Counted from the stretch's first letter, positions 46,068 through 54,013 are shown. The stretch is DNA of 64,000 nt from an uncultured Alteromonadaceae bacterium (GCA_913064725.1 CAJYAI010000004.1:1-64000), one strand, 5' to 3'. The notes: a model not told the origin generated them from the sequence alone. Translations and numbers: made by a program.

Positions 46068-46973
46068 CTAGCGGGCTGCTAGGCACTCCTCTATAAACGC
46101 CCCGAGCAATGTAAACTCATGCTTCCGGGGCGTTTTTTTGCGCCACATCAATCCGATTTTTCGACTGATATCGGGCTCATCAAACGGCCGCAACACCAAC
46201 TCAGTACCCTGTGTAATCCCGGCGTCAATCGCCATCTTGGGTAGCAGTGTCGTACCAATCCCGTTTGCCACCATTTGCACAATGGTTGTCAGACTTGTCG
46301 CTTGATAGGGAACTTTCACGTCTTTTTCGCCAAGCTTACATGCCTCAAGCGCATGATCCCTCAGGCAATGCCCCTCCTCCAATAGCAGCATATCGGTACC
46401 CTGAAGATCGCGGGTTCGCAGCTTTACGCTTTTAGCCAGTGCTGATGCTGGCAGTGTCGCCAAATAAAACGGGTCATCAAACAGCGTAAGGGTGTCAACG
46501 TGATCGCTGGGGAACGGTAGGGCCAATAACAACACATCCAGCTCACCCGCCTGCAGTGCATCAACCAAACTTTGCGATAAGTCTTCACGCATAAAGAGCT
46601 TACATGCTGGATGGGCTGACCGCAGAGCATTGAGCATCGCTGGCAGAATAAAGGGTGCGATGGTTGGAATGACACCAAGCCTGATGGTTCCGTGAAAGGG
46701 TTCTCCAGAGGCCTCGCACAGCGCAACCACGTCATCGACATCCGTAAGGACATCACGTGCGCGTGCAACCACCTCGTCACCCAATGCGGTGAGTAACACA
46801 GAGCGATTATTCCGCTCAACGAGGCTGGCAGACAATACATCTTCGAGCTCTACTATCGACGCGCTCAGTGTACTTTGGCTGACATGACAGGCTTTTGCAG
46901 CCTGGCCAAAGTGCTGGTGCTCGGCTACTGCGCACAAATATTTTAATTGCTTCAAGGTTGGCTGTCGCGACAC
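46068..46973 (-). CDS. oxyR: Hydrogen peroxide-sensing regulator OxyR
   Basis: This LysR-family activator switches on antioxidant genes when a disulfide forms. It has an N-terminal HTH (HFGQAAKACHVSQSTLSAS, about 18-36) and a C-terminal sensing domain with LLEEGHCLRDHALEACKLG, in which the two cysteines lie nine residues apart as C199 and C208 do in E. coli OxyR. I prefer the GTG at 46971-46973 (product MSRQPTLKQLKYL) with GGAG upstream, giving 301 residues; a TTG at 47057 would add an odd leader. It is divergent from rubrerythrin. Confidence 0.9.
   Translation of the reverse strand: MSRQPTLKQLKYLCAVAEHQHFGQAAKACHVSQSTLSASIVELEDVLSASLVERNNRSVLLTALGDEVVARARDVLTDVDDVVALCEASGEPFHGTIRLGVIPTIAPFILPAMLNALRSAHPACKLFMREDLSQSLVDALQAGELDVLLLALPFPSDHVDTLTLFDDPFYLATLPASALAKSVKLRTRDLQGTDMLLLEEGHCLRDHALEACKLGEKDVKVPYQATSLTTIVQMVANGIGTTLLPKMAIDAGITQGTELVLRPFDEPDISRKIGLMWRKKTPRKHEFTLLGAFIEECLAAR
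46095..46139 (+). terminator. Strong terminator of the TonB receptor gene, inside oxyR
   Basis: A 10-bp stem AAACGCCCCG (46095-46104) / CGGGGCGTTT (46126-46135) with a run of seven T (46133-46139) ends plus-strand transcription about 45 nt after the receptor stop. A smaller inner pairing extends the loop. The element lies wholly inside the last codons of oxyR on the other strand. A second perfect 9-bp hairpin (GTGCCTAGC / GCTAGGCAC, 46064-46086) spans the oxyR stop codon. Confidence 0.8.
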
Positions 46974-47142
46974 GGAGGCTCCATCGATCTTGTCGTCAAT
47001 TTGTCCTATATACGATCGGAAAAATCGATTGGTTTTGCCTGCTTTTTTTGGAACCAATTGCCGCCGAAATGAGTATAGTATTCACGTTGTCGCTGCAGAG
47101 CGGCGTCATGACGTCTAATGTTCAACTAGGGAGTAAAAAGCA
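46974..47142. promoter_or_regulatory. Divergent regulatory region between oxyR and rubrerythrin
   Basis: This 169-nt region should carry both promoters. An inverted repeat ATTGGTT (47028-47034) / AACCAAT (47052-47058) and a second dyad CGAT-N7-ATCG (47013-47027) lie in its middle. CGAT-N7-ATCG has the four-base/seven-base layout of OxyR half sites but not their ATAG/CTAT bases. TATAGT at 47074-47079 is a plausible -10 for rubrerythrin; no good -35 sits 17 bp upstream, which suits an activated promoter. OxyR binding here is inference. Confidence 0.4.
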
Positions 47143-47562
47143 ATGGAACTGAAAGGTAGCCAAACCGAACAGAACCTCAAAGACGCGTTTGCGGGTGAAT
47201 CACAAGCGAATCGTCGCTACCTCTACTTCGCCTCAAAGGCAGATGTAGAAGGTTACAACGATGTTGCAGCTGTTTTCCGCTCAACAGCTGAGGGTGAAAC
47301 AGGCCACGCGCACGGTCACTTGGAGTACCTCGAAGAGGTGGGTGATCCCGCAACGGGCATGCCAATGGGCGACACCGTGAAAAACCTCGAAGCATCGATT
47401 GCAGGCGAGACTCACGAATATACCGATATGTACCCCGGTATGGCCAAAACAGCTCGCGACGAGAGCTTTGACGAGATCGCGGACTGGTTCGAAACACTTG
47501 CGAAAGCCGAGCGTAGTCACGCAAACCGTTTCCAGAAGGCTCTCGATAACCTCGACGCCTAA
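47143..47562 (+). CDS. Rubrerythrin without rubredoxin domain
   Basis: This 139-residue diiron ferritin-like protein probably reduces hydrogen peroxide. It shows the four-helix metal ligands: [12 protein letters not shown] (first Glu), GETGHAH (ExxH), AGETHEY and [10 protein letters not shown] (ExxH). It stops where the C-terminal rubredoxin domain would start in classical rubrerythrin, so electrons must come from a partner. The start has GGGAG upstream. The neighbours are an Fe-S oxidoreductase and DUF3501, a recurring cluster, and oxyR is divergent. Confidence 0.92.
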   Translation: MELKGSQTEQNLKDAFAGESQANRRYLYFASKADVEGYNDVAAVFRSTAEGETGHAHGHLEYLEEVGDPATGMPMGDTVKNLEASIAGETHEYTDMYPGMAKTARDESFDEIADWFETLAKAERSHANRFQKALDNLDA

Positions 47563-47583
47563 GCGCGAGTCATGTCGTATTTT

Positions 47584-47606
47584 GGGGGGACGTCAGTCCC
47601 CCCTTT
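47584..47606 (+). terminator. Hairpin between rubrerythrin and the Fe-S protein gene
   Basis: GGGGGGAC (47584-47591) and GTCCCCCC (47596-47603) form an 8-bp, G/C-rich stem with a 4-nt loop, followed by only TTT. It looks like a partial terminator or mRNA-stabilising hairpin that would make rubrerythrin mRNA more abundant than the distal genes. Confidence 0.5.
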
Positions 47607-47637
47607 CGGTTAAACCATCGCAATAGAGGCAAAATAC

Positions 47638-48966
47638 ATGCGTGAAGGTAGCGTGGATGCACCCACTCGCCACCCCATTGAGTGGAAAACGGAGAATTTT
47701 TGGGATCGTGATGCGCTCAATAACGAGTTAGAGCGTGTCTACGACGTTTGTCATGGATGCCGCCGGTGCGTCAGCCTGTGCGACTCTTTCCCGACACTGT
47801 TTGACCTGATCGATGAATCTGAAACCTTCGAAGTCGACGGCGTCGCGGTTGAGGACTACAACAAAGTGGTCGATCAGTGCTACATGTGCGACCTGTGTTA
47901 TCTGACTAAGTGCCCCTATGTGCCGCCGCATGAGTTCAATATCGATTTTCCGCATTTGATGCTCCGAGCTAAGGCTCAGAACTTCAAGACCAAAGGCGCG
48001 AAGCTGCGAGACAAAGTACTGACTTCTACCGACGCGCTAATGGGCGGCGTTGCGGCGATTCCACTGGTAGACGTCACCGCAAATGCGCTGAACAAAAACG
48101 GCACCTTCCGTAAGGCGCTCGAGAGCAGTTTTGACATTGCTGCCGATGCACCCTTGCCCGAGATCCACAGGAATACCCTCATCAAACGTGCCAAAAAGCT
48201 CATCACCGATATCAAGGCGACACCCGTTGGTGCTACAACCGGTAAACTTGCGTTGTATGCAACCTGTTATGGCAATTACAGCAGCCCTGACATTGGTGAA
48301 GATTTTATTAAAGTCTTTCAACACAATGACATCAGCATCGATGTGATTCCGAAGGAAAAGTGTTGTGGTATGCCGAAGCTGGAACTTGGCGATCTGGATT
48401 CTGTCGCGGCGCTCAAAGAAGCTAACATACCGTTGCTAGCCAGCCTCGTAGACCAAGGCTATGATTTAACGGCACCGATTCCCTCTTGTGTATTGATGTA
48501 CAAGCAAGAGCTACCGCTGATGTTCCCCGACGATCCCGATGTTCAGAAAGTGAAAGCCGCATTCTATGACCCCTTTGAGTATTTGTGGTTGCGCCACAAG
48601 GGCGAAGCGTTCAAGACCGAGTTCGCCGAGAGCCTCGGGAACATTGCCTACCAAGTCGCCTGCCACCAACGAGTTCAGAATATTGGCCTTAAAACGCGCG
48701 ACATACTGTCACTGATTGAAGAGACAACCGTCGTCGCCCACGAGCGTTGTTCCGGACACGATGGTACGTATGCCATCAAAAAGGAAACACGCGATAAGTC
48801 CGTTAAAATTGCGCGGCCAACGGTGCGGAAGGTAAACGACCAGAAGCCCGACCATTTTATTTCAGACTGCCCTATGGCTGGAGAGCACATTGCACACCTA
48901 GCCGATGGCATCGATAGCGCCCAGCACCCTATGACGCTGCTACGCACTGCGTACGGCCTAAAGTAA
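47638..48966 (+). CDS. Heterodisulfide reductase-like Fe-S oxidoreductase (GlpC/HdrD type)
   Basis: This 442-residue protein has two [4Fe-4S] ferredoxin-type motifs near the N-terminus, CHGCRRCVSLCDS (about 38) and CYMCDLCYLTKCPY (about 81), then two cysteine-rich CCG-type domains (EKCCGMPKLE near 240; ACHQRVQN and ERCSGHDG near 345-380) as in GlpC and HdrD. It has no flavin motif. Lying between rubrerythrin and DUF3501, it is a likely electron carrier for them; that role is inferred. AGAGG precedes the ATG. Confidence 0.88.
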   Translation: MREGSVDAPTRHPIEWKTENFWDRDALNNELERVYDVCHGCRRCVSLCDSFPTLFDLIDESETFEVDGVAVEDYNKVVDQCYMCDLCYLTKCPYVPPHEFNIDFPHLMLRAKAQNFKTKGAKLRDKVLTSTDALMGGVAAIPLVDVTANALNKNGTFRKALESSFDIAADAPLPEIHRNTLIKRAKKLITDIKATPVGATTGKLALYATCYGNYSSPDIGEDFIKVFQHNDISIDVIPKEKCCGMPKLELGDLDSVAALKEANIPLLASLVDQGYDLTAPIPSCVLMYKQELPLMFPDDPDVQKVKAAFYDPFEYLWLRHKGEAFKTEFAESLGNIAYQVACHQRVQNIGLKTRDILSLIEETTVVAHERCSGHDGTYAIKKETRDKSVKIARPTVRKVNDQKPDHFISDCPMAGEHIAHLADGIDSAQHPMTLLRTAYGLK

Positions 48967-48979
48967 CGAGGAGATTTTC

Positions 48980-49576
48980 ATGCCACACCTGACCCGAAGT
49001 GACCTATGGTCACTTGAGCAATACTCAGAACAGCGCGAGAGCTTTCGAGCTGAGGTTCTAGCGCACAAAAACAATCGCCGGTTGTCTCTGGGAGAGAACG
49101 CGCGGATCTACTTTGAAGATACGGTAACCATTCGATATCAAATTCAGGAAATGCTGCGCATCGAAAAGATTTTTGAAGTTGCAGGTATCGAGGAAGAATT
49201 AGCTGCATACAATCCGTTAATTCCCGATGGTACAAACTGGAAGGCGACCTTCATGATTGAATTTGGCGACCCTGCAGAGCGAGCACAGCGTTTGCGCGAG
49301 ATGCGCGGTATCGAGAATTGCATCAACATCGAGATTGAAGGCCAGGGTGTCGTTCAGGTGATCGCGGATGAAGATCTCGAGCGAGAAACGGAAGAGAAGA
49401 CGTCGGCCGTGCATTTTATGCGCTTCGAACTCAGTAACGAGCAAATCGCAGCGTTGAAAGACGGCGCGAAACTCTTTGCCAGTGTCGAGCATGCCGCTTA
49501 CCCGATTGCGAGATTCGAAGTCGCACAAACCACGCGCGACGCCTTGGTTCGAGACCTAGTACTCGTTTCACACTAA
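48980..49576 (+). CDS. DUF3501 family protein
   Basis: This 198-residue protein belongs to a family of unknown function that recurs beside rubrerythrin and the HdrD-like protein. It is acidic and soluble, with no signal peptide. Conserved-looking phrases are DTVTIRYQIQEMLRIEKIF (about 53-71) and YNPLIPDGTNWKATFMIEF. It has few cysteines and histidines, so it is unlikely to bind Fe-S itself. It is 13 nt downstream of the Fe-S gene with GAGGAG, so it is co-transcribed. I infer an accessory role in the peroxide module. Confidence 0.88.
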   Translation: MPHLTRSDLWSLEQYSEQRESFRAEVLAHKNNRRLSLGENARIYFEDTVTIRYQIQEMLRIEKIFEVAGIEEELAAYNPLIPDGTNWKATFMIEFGDPAERAQRLREMRGIENCINIEIEGQGVVQVIADEDLERETEEKTSAVHFMRFELSNEQIAALKDGAKLFASVEHAAYPIARFEVAQTTRDALVRDLVLVSH

Positions 49577-49860
49577 GCTATGGGCGGCGGCGGTCTGCAT
49601 GGCCACCGTCGCCACCGTCGCTACGTGCTTCAAAATAACGTCAGTCTGATCTATACCGCGGCCTTGTATCACGAAGCATTCACGGAGTTCTGTCACGAAG
49701 CTGTGTCACGAAGCTATGTCATAGAGCGAGGTCAGGGATCTATGATACGGCCACCTAGGCCAACTGCCTGGTCGTTTGCTTACCAAGATCCGGTGACGTT
49801 CAGGCCGCACAACCTACAGGCATTTGCGGGCTCATTGGTCAGGCCTTGGCTCAATCCACA
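49577..49860. other. Gene-poor gap after DUF3501
   Basis: This 284-nt region separates DUF3501 from the convergent FAD oxidoreductase. A 94-codon open frame (49580-49864, plus) starts 4 nt after the DUF3501 stop but has no recognisable domain, no good ribosome site and low-complexity His/Arg/Gly at its start, so I do not call it a gene. The gap holds the short TCACGAAGC repeats listed separately. No clear terminator is visible. Confidence 0.5.
49669..49714 (+). repeat. Three copies of TCACGAAGC
   Basis: TCACGAAGC occurs at 49669-49677, 49693-49701 and 49706-49714, at 24- and 13-bp intervals; the last two are part of a tandem (T)GTCACGAAGCT(G/A)T unit. It has no spacer regularity of a CRISPR. 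Confidence 0.6.
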
Positions 49861-51108
49861 CTAATATCGATTCGCACTGGCAAAAACCCGGTTAGCCCGA
49901 TACGGCGACAACTCAGCCATATCAACTCCGTCAATCAGCTCCCTTGCAACCAAATGGCCTACTACAGCGGCTAACGACACCCCACTGTGCATGACCGCAA
50001 TGTATGTATCGCTGTCCTCGGGACTGGGCCCAATGACGGGAAGACCATCTAGCGGCAATGGCCTCCAGCCGATGACCACCTCATTAACGACAACCTTGTC
50101 GGGCATTTGCAGGTATTGTCGAGCCAGCGTTAGCAAGCGCCTTGCATGCTCAGCTGAGATGTCCGCTGTTGGAAATGCGGTAGGACGACCCATGAGTCTG
50201 GCACGGTGGGCTTCAGTATCGGGAGCTCCCTCCTGCTCGCCAATGACCAAACGGCCATCGATTCGTTGGTGAATATGAACACCCGGGGCTACTAAAATCC
50301 CATTCAATAGTGGTGGCAATGGGTCTGTAATGACTATCACTCCCGCTGTCGAACGCTGCGGCAGTTCAAACCGTCCAAGGCGCGCCACCGAGGACGAGTC
50401 CGCACCCGTTGCAAGGACCACCCGATCTGCCGTGATATCGCCACACGTGGTTTGCACTACTTTTTGTCCATCGGGAGCGTTCTGGATATTGACAACGTCA
50501 CAGGCCTCGATGGTCTTGGAGCCAAGGGTCTCAGCCGCACTTACCAACAGCTTAGAGATCACGACAGGGTCGAGAGCGCCATCGCGCGGCGATTCAGCCA
50601 CTAGCGATGCACCCGTAAAATTCACTAGCGGTTCCCGCTTCAATGCCTCAGCAGCGTCGATGATCTGAGCTGGCTCACCCCATTTTTGCTGCTCAATAAT
50701 ATCCGTGGCGAGCTGTTGTTGACGACTCGCTGAAGAAAACCACTCAAGCGAACCTCCCCATTTTATAGGCAAATCGAGCTCTGTCTGAAGTTCATGCCAG
50801 GCATCAACACCAGTTTGAGAAAACGCATGGTAGTGCTCAGGCTGCTTCGCCCAAGTCGCATTAATCCACGCGAAGGTTCCGTGACTCGCACCACTTGCCA
50901 CGGTGTTTCTATCGAGGAGCGTGACCTTAACGCCCCACTTTGCCAGATGGTACGCAATCGAACTGCCAACGATCCCCGCCCCCACAATGACAATGTGCTT
51001 CTGTTTGGGCGCAGAACCAGATAATGCGGGATTGGCCAATAGACTGATTGACGACGCTGCCAGCCACTGACTAAATCGCCGCCGCCTAATTGCTAATTGA
51101 TCCGACAC
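49861..51108 (-). CDS. Tat-exported FAD-dependent oxidoreductase (DadA/GlyOx-like)
   Basis: This 415-residue flavoprotein of the D-amino-acid dehydrogenase superfamily probably oxidises an amine or amino acid. The N-terminus has a twin-arginine-type signal (RRRRFSQWLAASSISLL, about 9-25), then the FAD motif HIVIVGAGIVGSSIAYHLA (about 38). The C-terminal phrase GWRPLPLDGLPVIGPSP is typical of the DAO family. Export of a folded, FAD-loaded enzyme to the periplasm is implied. It is a single gene; the substrate is not readable from sequence. Confidence 0.87.
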   Translation of the reverse strand: MSDQLAIRRRRFSQWLAASSISLLANPALSGSAPKQKHIVIVGAGIVGSSIAYHLAKWGVKVTLLDRNTVASGASHGTFAWINATWAKQPEHYHAFSQTGVDAWHELQTELDLPIKWGGSLEWFSSASRQQQLATDIIEQQKWGEPAQIIDAAEALKREPLVNFTGASLVAESPRDGALDPVVISKLLVSAAETLGSKTIEACDVVNIQNAPDGQKVVQTTCGDITADRVVLATGADSSSVARLGRFELPQRSTAGVIVITDPLPPLLNGILVAPGVHIHQRIDGRLVIGEQEGAPDTEAHRARLMGRPTAFPTADISAEHARRLLTLARQYLQMPDKVVVNEVVIGWRPLPLDGLPVIGPSPEDSDTYIAVMHSGVSLAAVVGHLVARELIDGVDMAELSPYRANRVFASANRY

Positions 51109-51294
51109 GCCGTAGCTCCTCTATCGTGGTCATTCTTATCCCTACAGGGTCGAGAGCATGATGCTGACATGCAGTGAGCTAGTTTGCACCATCTGAGTAA
51201 GTTGGACAGCAGTTAGCGCAGAGCCCAGACAAGTTGGAACTAGGTCCCCTTAGTGCGTTACTCTTTGCGCTTCTGAGTTGCGAGGCCTATTACC

Positions 51295-52116
51295 ATGACA
51301 CTTGTTGTATTTGACATGGACGGGACACTGCTTGACGCTCAGTCGAAAATCACACCCTTTACCAGCGATACGTTAGCGCTAATGCGCAGGAACAACATTG
51401 CCTATACGGTCGCCACGGGCCGAACATTGCAGGCTGCCCTGGCACCTCTAGCACAAGACCAATTTAACCGATCGATGGTTCTAAAAAATGGTGCTGTAAT
51501 TTGGGAGCCAACGCTGGGAAGCTACAGTCACCACCACCTGCTGACACCCATTGAGGTTAATGATGTTTTAGGTGCTTTTATTGCTCAGGACCTAACGCCA
51601 TTTGTTTTTTCACTCGAGACCGGTGACCACCACGCGGTGTATCACGCTGCCTTGCGGGATAATTTTGAAAAAAAACTCGCTAATTTATTTGAAAGTGAGC
51701 GAGAACTCCCACTTCAACCACTAGACTCAATGCCAAGCGATGCACATGTCATCAACATCTCCGCCATGGGTCCCCAGGATCAAATTGAACCCGTGATGGA
51801 ATTCGTCGCTAATCAACCGCACTTGGTCGCCTATTCCGGCATGGCAATCAAAGAAAAAGGGCTTGCGTGGCTCGACGTACACCACAGCGAGGGCTCTAAA
51901 GCGAACGGGGTAAAACACGTTGCGCAGCTGCAAGGTTATGACGAGGTTATCGCATTCGGTGACGGAGACAATGACATCAGCTTATTTAAGGTAGCCAGCG
52001 AGTCTTATGCGGTGGATAACGCGGACTCAGAACTTAAGGCTATAGCGACTCAGGTCATTGGACATCATGATGATGATGGTGTGGCGCGGTTTCTTCGAGA
52101 GCGATTTAATCTCTAA
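51295..52116 (+). CDS. Cof-type HAD hydrolase
   Basis: This 273-residue phosphatase belongs to the HAD superfamily, Cof/YidA group, which dephosphorylates sugar or nucleotide phosphates. Motif I is VVFDMDGTLLDA (residues 4-15), motif II TVATGR near 40, and motif IV VIAFGDGDNDISLF near 220, with a large C2-type cap in the middle. GAGG lies upstream of the ATG. The following hydrolase gene is 31 nt away on the same strand. Confidence 0.92.
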   Translation: MTLVVFDMDGTLLDAQSKITPFTSDTLALMRRNNIAYTVATGRTLQAALAPLAQDQFNRSMVLKNGAVIWEPTLGSYSHHHLLTPIEVNDVLGAFIAQDLTPFVFSLETGDHHAVYHAALRDNFEKKLANLFESERELPLQPLDSMPSDAHVINISAMGPQDQIEPVMEFVANQPHLVAYSGMAIKEKGLAWLDVHHSEGSKANGVKHVAQLQGYDEVIAFGDGDNDISLFKVASESYAVDNADSELKAIATQVIGHHDDDGVARFLRERFNL

Positions 52117-52147
52117 GTGAGAAGCGCATAAAGCAGTCACATCCAAG

Positions 52148-53059
52148 ATGGTAAAATCGACTATGAGCCTTTTACTCGCCCTCAGCCTAGTTTTTCTGTT
52201 TGGGGTCTTGATGCCGTCACTCGGTTTAAAATCGGGCTCTGAACCCGTCACAAAAATACCGACGGATACACTGTCACTTGAGGAAATATCTTTCGAGAGC
52301 GATGGCCTCACACTTCAAGGGTGGTGGCTTGAAGCGCAGAATCCCCGGGCAACCCTAGTGTTCGTTCATGGTGCTGGATCGAGCCGCATCTCCTGGTTCT
52401 TTAATACCTTGCAGTTTTATGAACAATTGCAGAAGGCGGGTATTTCTGTCTTTACCTTTGACCAACGTAACCATGGCAACTCTGACTACACCGACGGCTA
52501 TCTCAGAATGGGAGCGGTGGAACACCGCGATGTCATGGCTGCCAGAGAATGGGTAAGCGAGCAAACAGACAATGAGACGCCGCTCATCATCTGTGGCCTC
52601 TCGATGGGCGCGGCAACCGCTATTTACGCGTTAGCAGAGGGTGTGCAGGCAGATGCACTGCTCTTATTTGATCCGATGCTGAATACACGAGACGCGCTAG
52701 CACAAGGTGGATGGGTCGGCTACGGTCTGCCCTCTGCACTCTTTAAGCCTATGGCCTATCTCGCTCCCCTGTTTTGGGGTTTACCCCATGGTGAGAACGA
52801 TGCCCTCAATGTCGCCACAGAACTCGAACTTCCGATCGCAATCATGCAGAACAAAGATGATCCGATAACACGCTCCCGATGGAGTGAGGAACTAGACGCG
52901 CGATCCGACTGGGTGAGCTTGACCTTCGTGCCGGATACTGAGCCAGGGCACAACTGCCTTTCCGACAAGGGCCGCTGGGGCACACATGCGTCGGCGTTTC
53001 ACTGTCACCCCCAATGGACGTTAACGCAGGTAGAGCAACTGCTTGCCAACCTCGAGTAG
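52148..53059 (+). CDS. Alpha/beta hydrolase, membrane-anchored or exported
   Basis: This 303-residue serine hydrolase starts with a hydrophobic helix (SLLLALSLVFLFGVLMPSLG, about 7-26), so it is an exported or membrane-tethered enzyme. VFVHGAGSSRISW provides the oxyanion loop, ICGLSMGAATAIYA the nucleophile elbow GLSMG (about 152), NKDDPITR the aspartate region and PGHNCLSDKG a histidine region. Substrate unknown. An in-frame ATG at 52163 is an alternative start. Confidence 0.85.
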   Translation: MVKSTMSLLLALSLVFLFGVLMPSLGLKSGSEPVTKIPTDTLSLEEISFESDGLTLQGWWLEAQNPRATLVFVHGAGSSRISWFFNTLQFYEQLQKAGISVFTFDQRNHGNSDYTDGYLRMGAVEHRDVMAAREWVSEQTDNETPLIICGLSMGAATAIYALAEGVQADALLLFDPMLNTRDALAQGGWVGYGLPSALFKPMAYLAPLFWGLPHGENDALNVATELELPIAIMQNKDDPITRSRWSEELDARSDWVSLTFVPDTEPGHNCLSDKGRWGTHASAFHCHPQWTLTQVEQLLANLE

Positions 53060-53140
53060 CGCTCCGATTTCACCTCCAGCTTTGCTGGACAGCCGCTCGA
53101 CGCACAGACCGCTTACCAATCCAAGGGCCGACTTTTTGCC

Positions 53141-53146
53141 TATAAT
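53141..53146 (+). promoter_or_regulatory. Perfect -10 hexamer before the glutathione peroxidase gene
   Basis: TATAAT lies 25 nt before the ATG at 53171, with AAAGGAG as ribosome binding site between them. No consensus -35 is found 17 bp upstream, so the call rests on the -10 alone. Confidence 0.35.
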
Positions 53147-53170
53147 AAGCACCTTCAAAAGGAGAAGTAC

Positions 53171-53710
53171 ATGAAACACGCCTTAGCACTAATCACGGGC
53201 ATCAGCCTGTCAAGCGCAGTGACTGCATGCCCTGATTTTTTAAACACGGAAATGCGCAAGCTGAGTTCCAAGGAATCCATCAATTTTTGCGAAAGCTATG
53301 CGGGTAAGCCCATGCTAATCGTCAATACCGCCAGTAACTGCGGATATACACCTCAGTTCACTGGCTTGGAAGCGCTGCATCAAGAGTACAAGGACAGAGG
53401 TTTGGTTGTCGTCGGCTTTTCATCAGACGACTTCTTTCAAGAAGAAAATGATGAGGCCGATGCCGCGACCGTGTGCTTTGAGAAATATGATGTGTCGTTT
53501 CCTATCATGGCGACAAGCTCTGTCAGAGGCGGCGATGCAAATGCCGTATACAAGGGCCTCGGCGACGCTAAAGGATACCCGCGATGGAACTTCAACAAGT
53601 ACGTCGTATCCGGTGAAGGCGAGGTCATAGCGAAATTCGGTTCTAGTGTTGGGCCTGAAAGCAACGAACTTCGCAGTCTCATTGACGAGGTAATTGTCGG
53701 CGGAGAATAG
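53171..53710 (+). CDS. Glutathione peroxidase family protein with signal peptide
   Basis: This thiol peroxidase of the Gpx/BtuE family is 179 residues. It has an N-terminal hydrophobic export signal (MKHALALITGISLSSAVTA), so it should act in the periplasm. NTASNCGYTPQFTGLEALH carries the peroxidatic Cys (about 57), GFSSDDFFQEEN replaces the usual GFPCNQFG.QEP, and PRWNFNKYVV is the conserved WNFxK. Because the second block has no cysteine, the resolving Cys is likely elsewhere (VCFEKYDV). AGGAG is upstream. Confidence 0.9.
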   Translation: MKHALALITGISLSSAVTACPDFLNTEMRKLSSKESINFCESYAGKPMLIVNTASNCGYTPQFTGLEALHQEYKDRGLVVVGFSSDDFFQEENDEADAATVCFEKYDVSFPIMATSSVRGGDANAVYKGLGDAKGYPRWNFNKYVVSGEGEVIAKFGSSVGPESNELRSLIDEVIVGGE

Positions 53711-53719
53711 CGCCAACCT

Positions 53720-54013
53720 ATGCGAAAAACACAAGAGGCATCACCTTGCGCGTGTTGTCAGCGGCTGGTGCCTCTAACGTTTCATCATCTCATTCCCAAG
53801 AAGATGCATCGCCGCAAAGGTTTCCGTCGGCGTTTTACGAAAATAGAACTCAATGTCGGTATCTACGTGTGTCGGTTATGCCACCGGGGTATTCACGCTG
53901 TATACGATGAAATCACTCTCGCGACGCGACTACATACACTTGATCTGCTTTTGAGCGACGACGTGCTTGCGGGGCATTTTCGATGGGCATCGAGGCAACG
54001 CGAGACAGTCTAA
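53720..54013 (+). CDS. Small HNH endonuclease-like protein
   Basis: This 97-residue protein has a Cys/His metal-binding HNH-like pattern: CACCQR (about 9-14), FHHLIPKKMHRRKG (about 21-34, with the catalytic-type histidines), VCRLCHRGIHAVYDE (about 50-64). That is two CxxC pairs plus the HNH core. It resembles short HNH proteins of Pseudomonas relatives with no known role. It starts 9 nt after gpx with a poor ribosome site, so it probably depends on the gpx transcript. Nuclease activity is inferred. Confidence 0.75.
   Translation: MRKTQEASPCACCQRLVPLTFHHLIPKKMHRRKGFRRRFTKIELNVGIYVCRLCHRGIHAVYDEITLATRLHTLDLLLSDDVLAGHFRWASRQRETV

Noticed and set aside
49669-49714. CRISPR-like repeats
   Set aside because: Only three 9-bp copies at unequal short intervals, and no cas gene in the window.
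49580-49864. 94-codon plus-strand frame after DUF3501
   Set aside because: No ribosome site, no domain, low-complexity start and repeat-containing body; it spans the whole gap into the next gene by chance.
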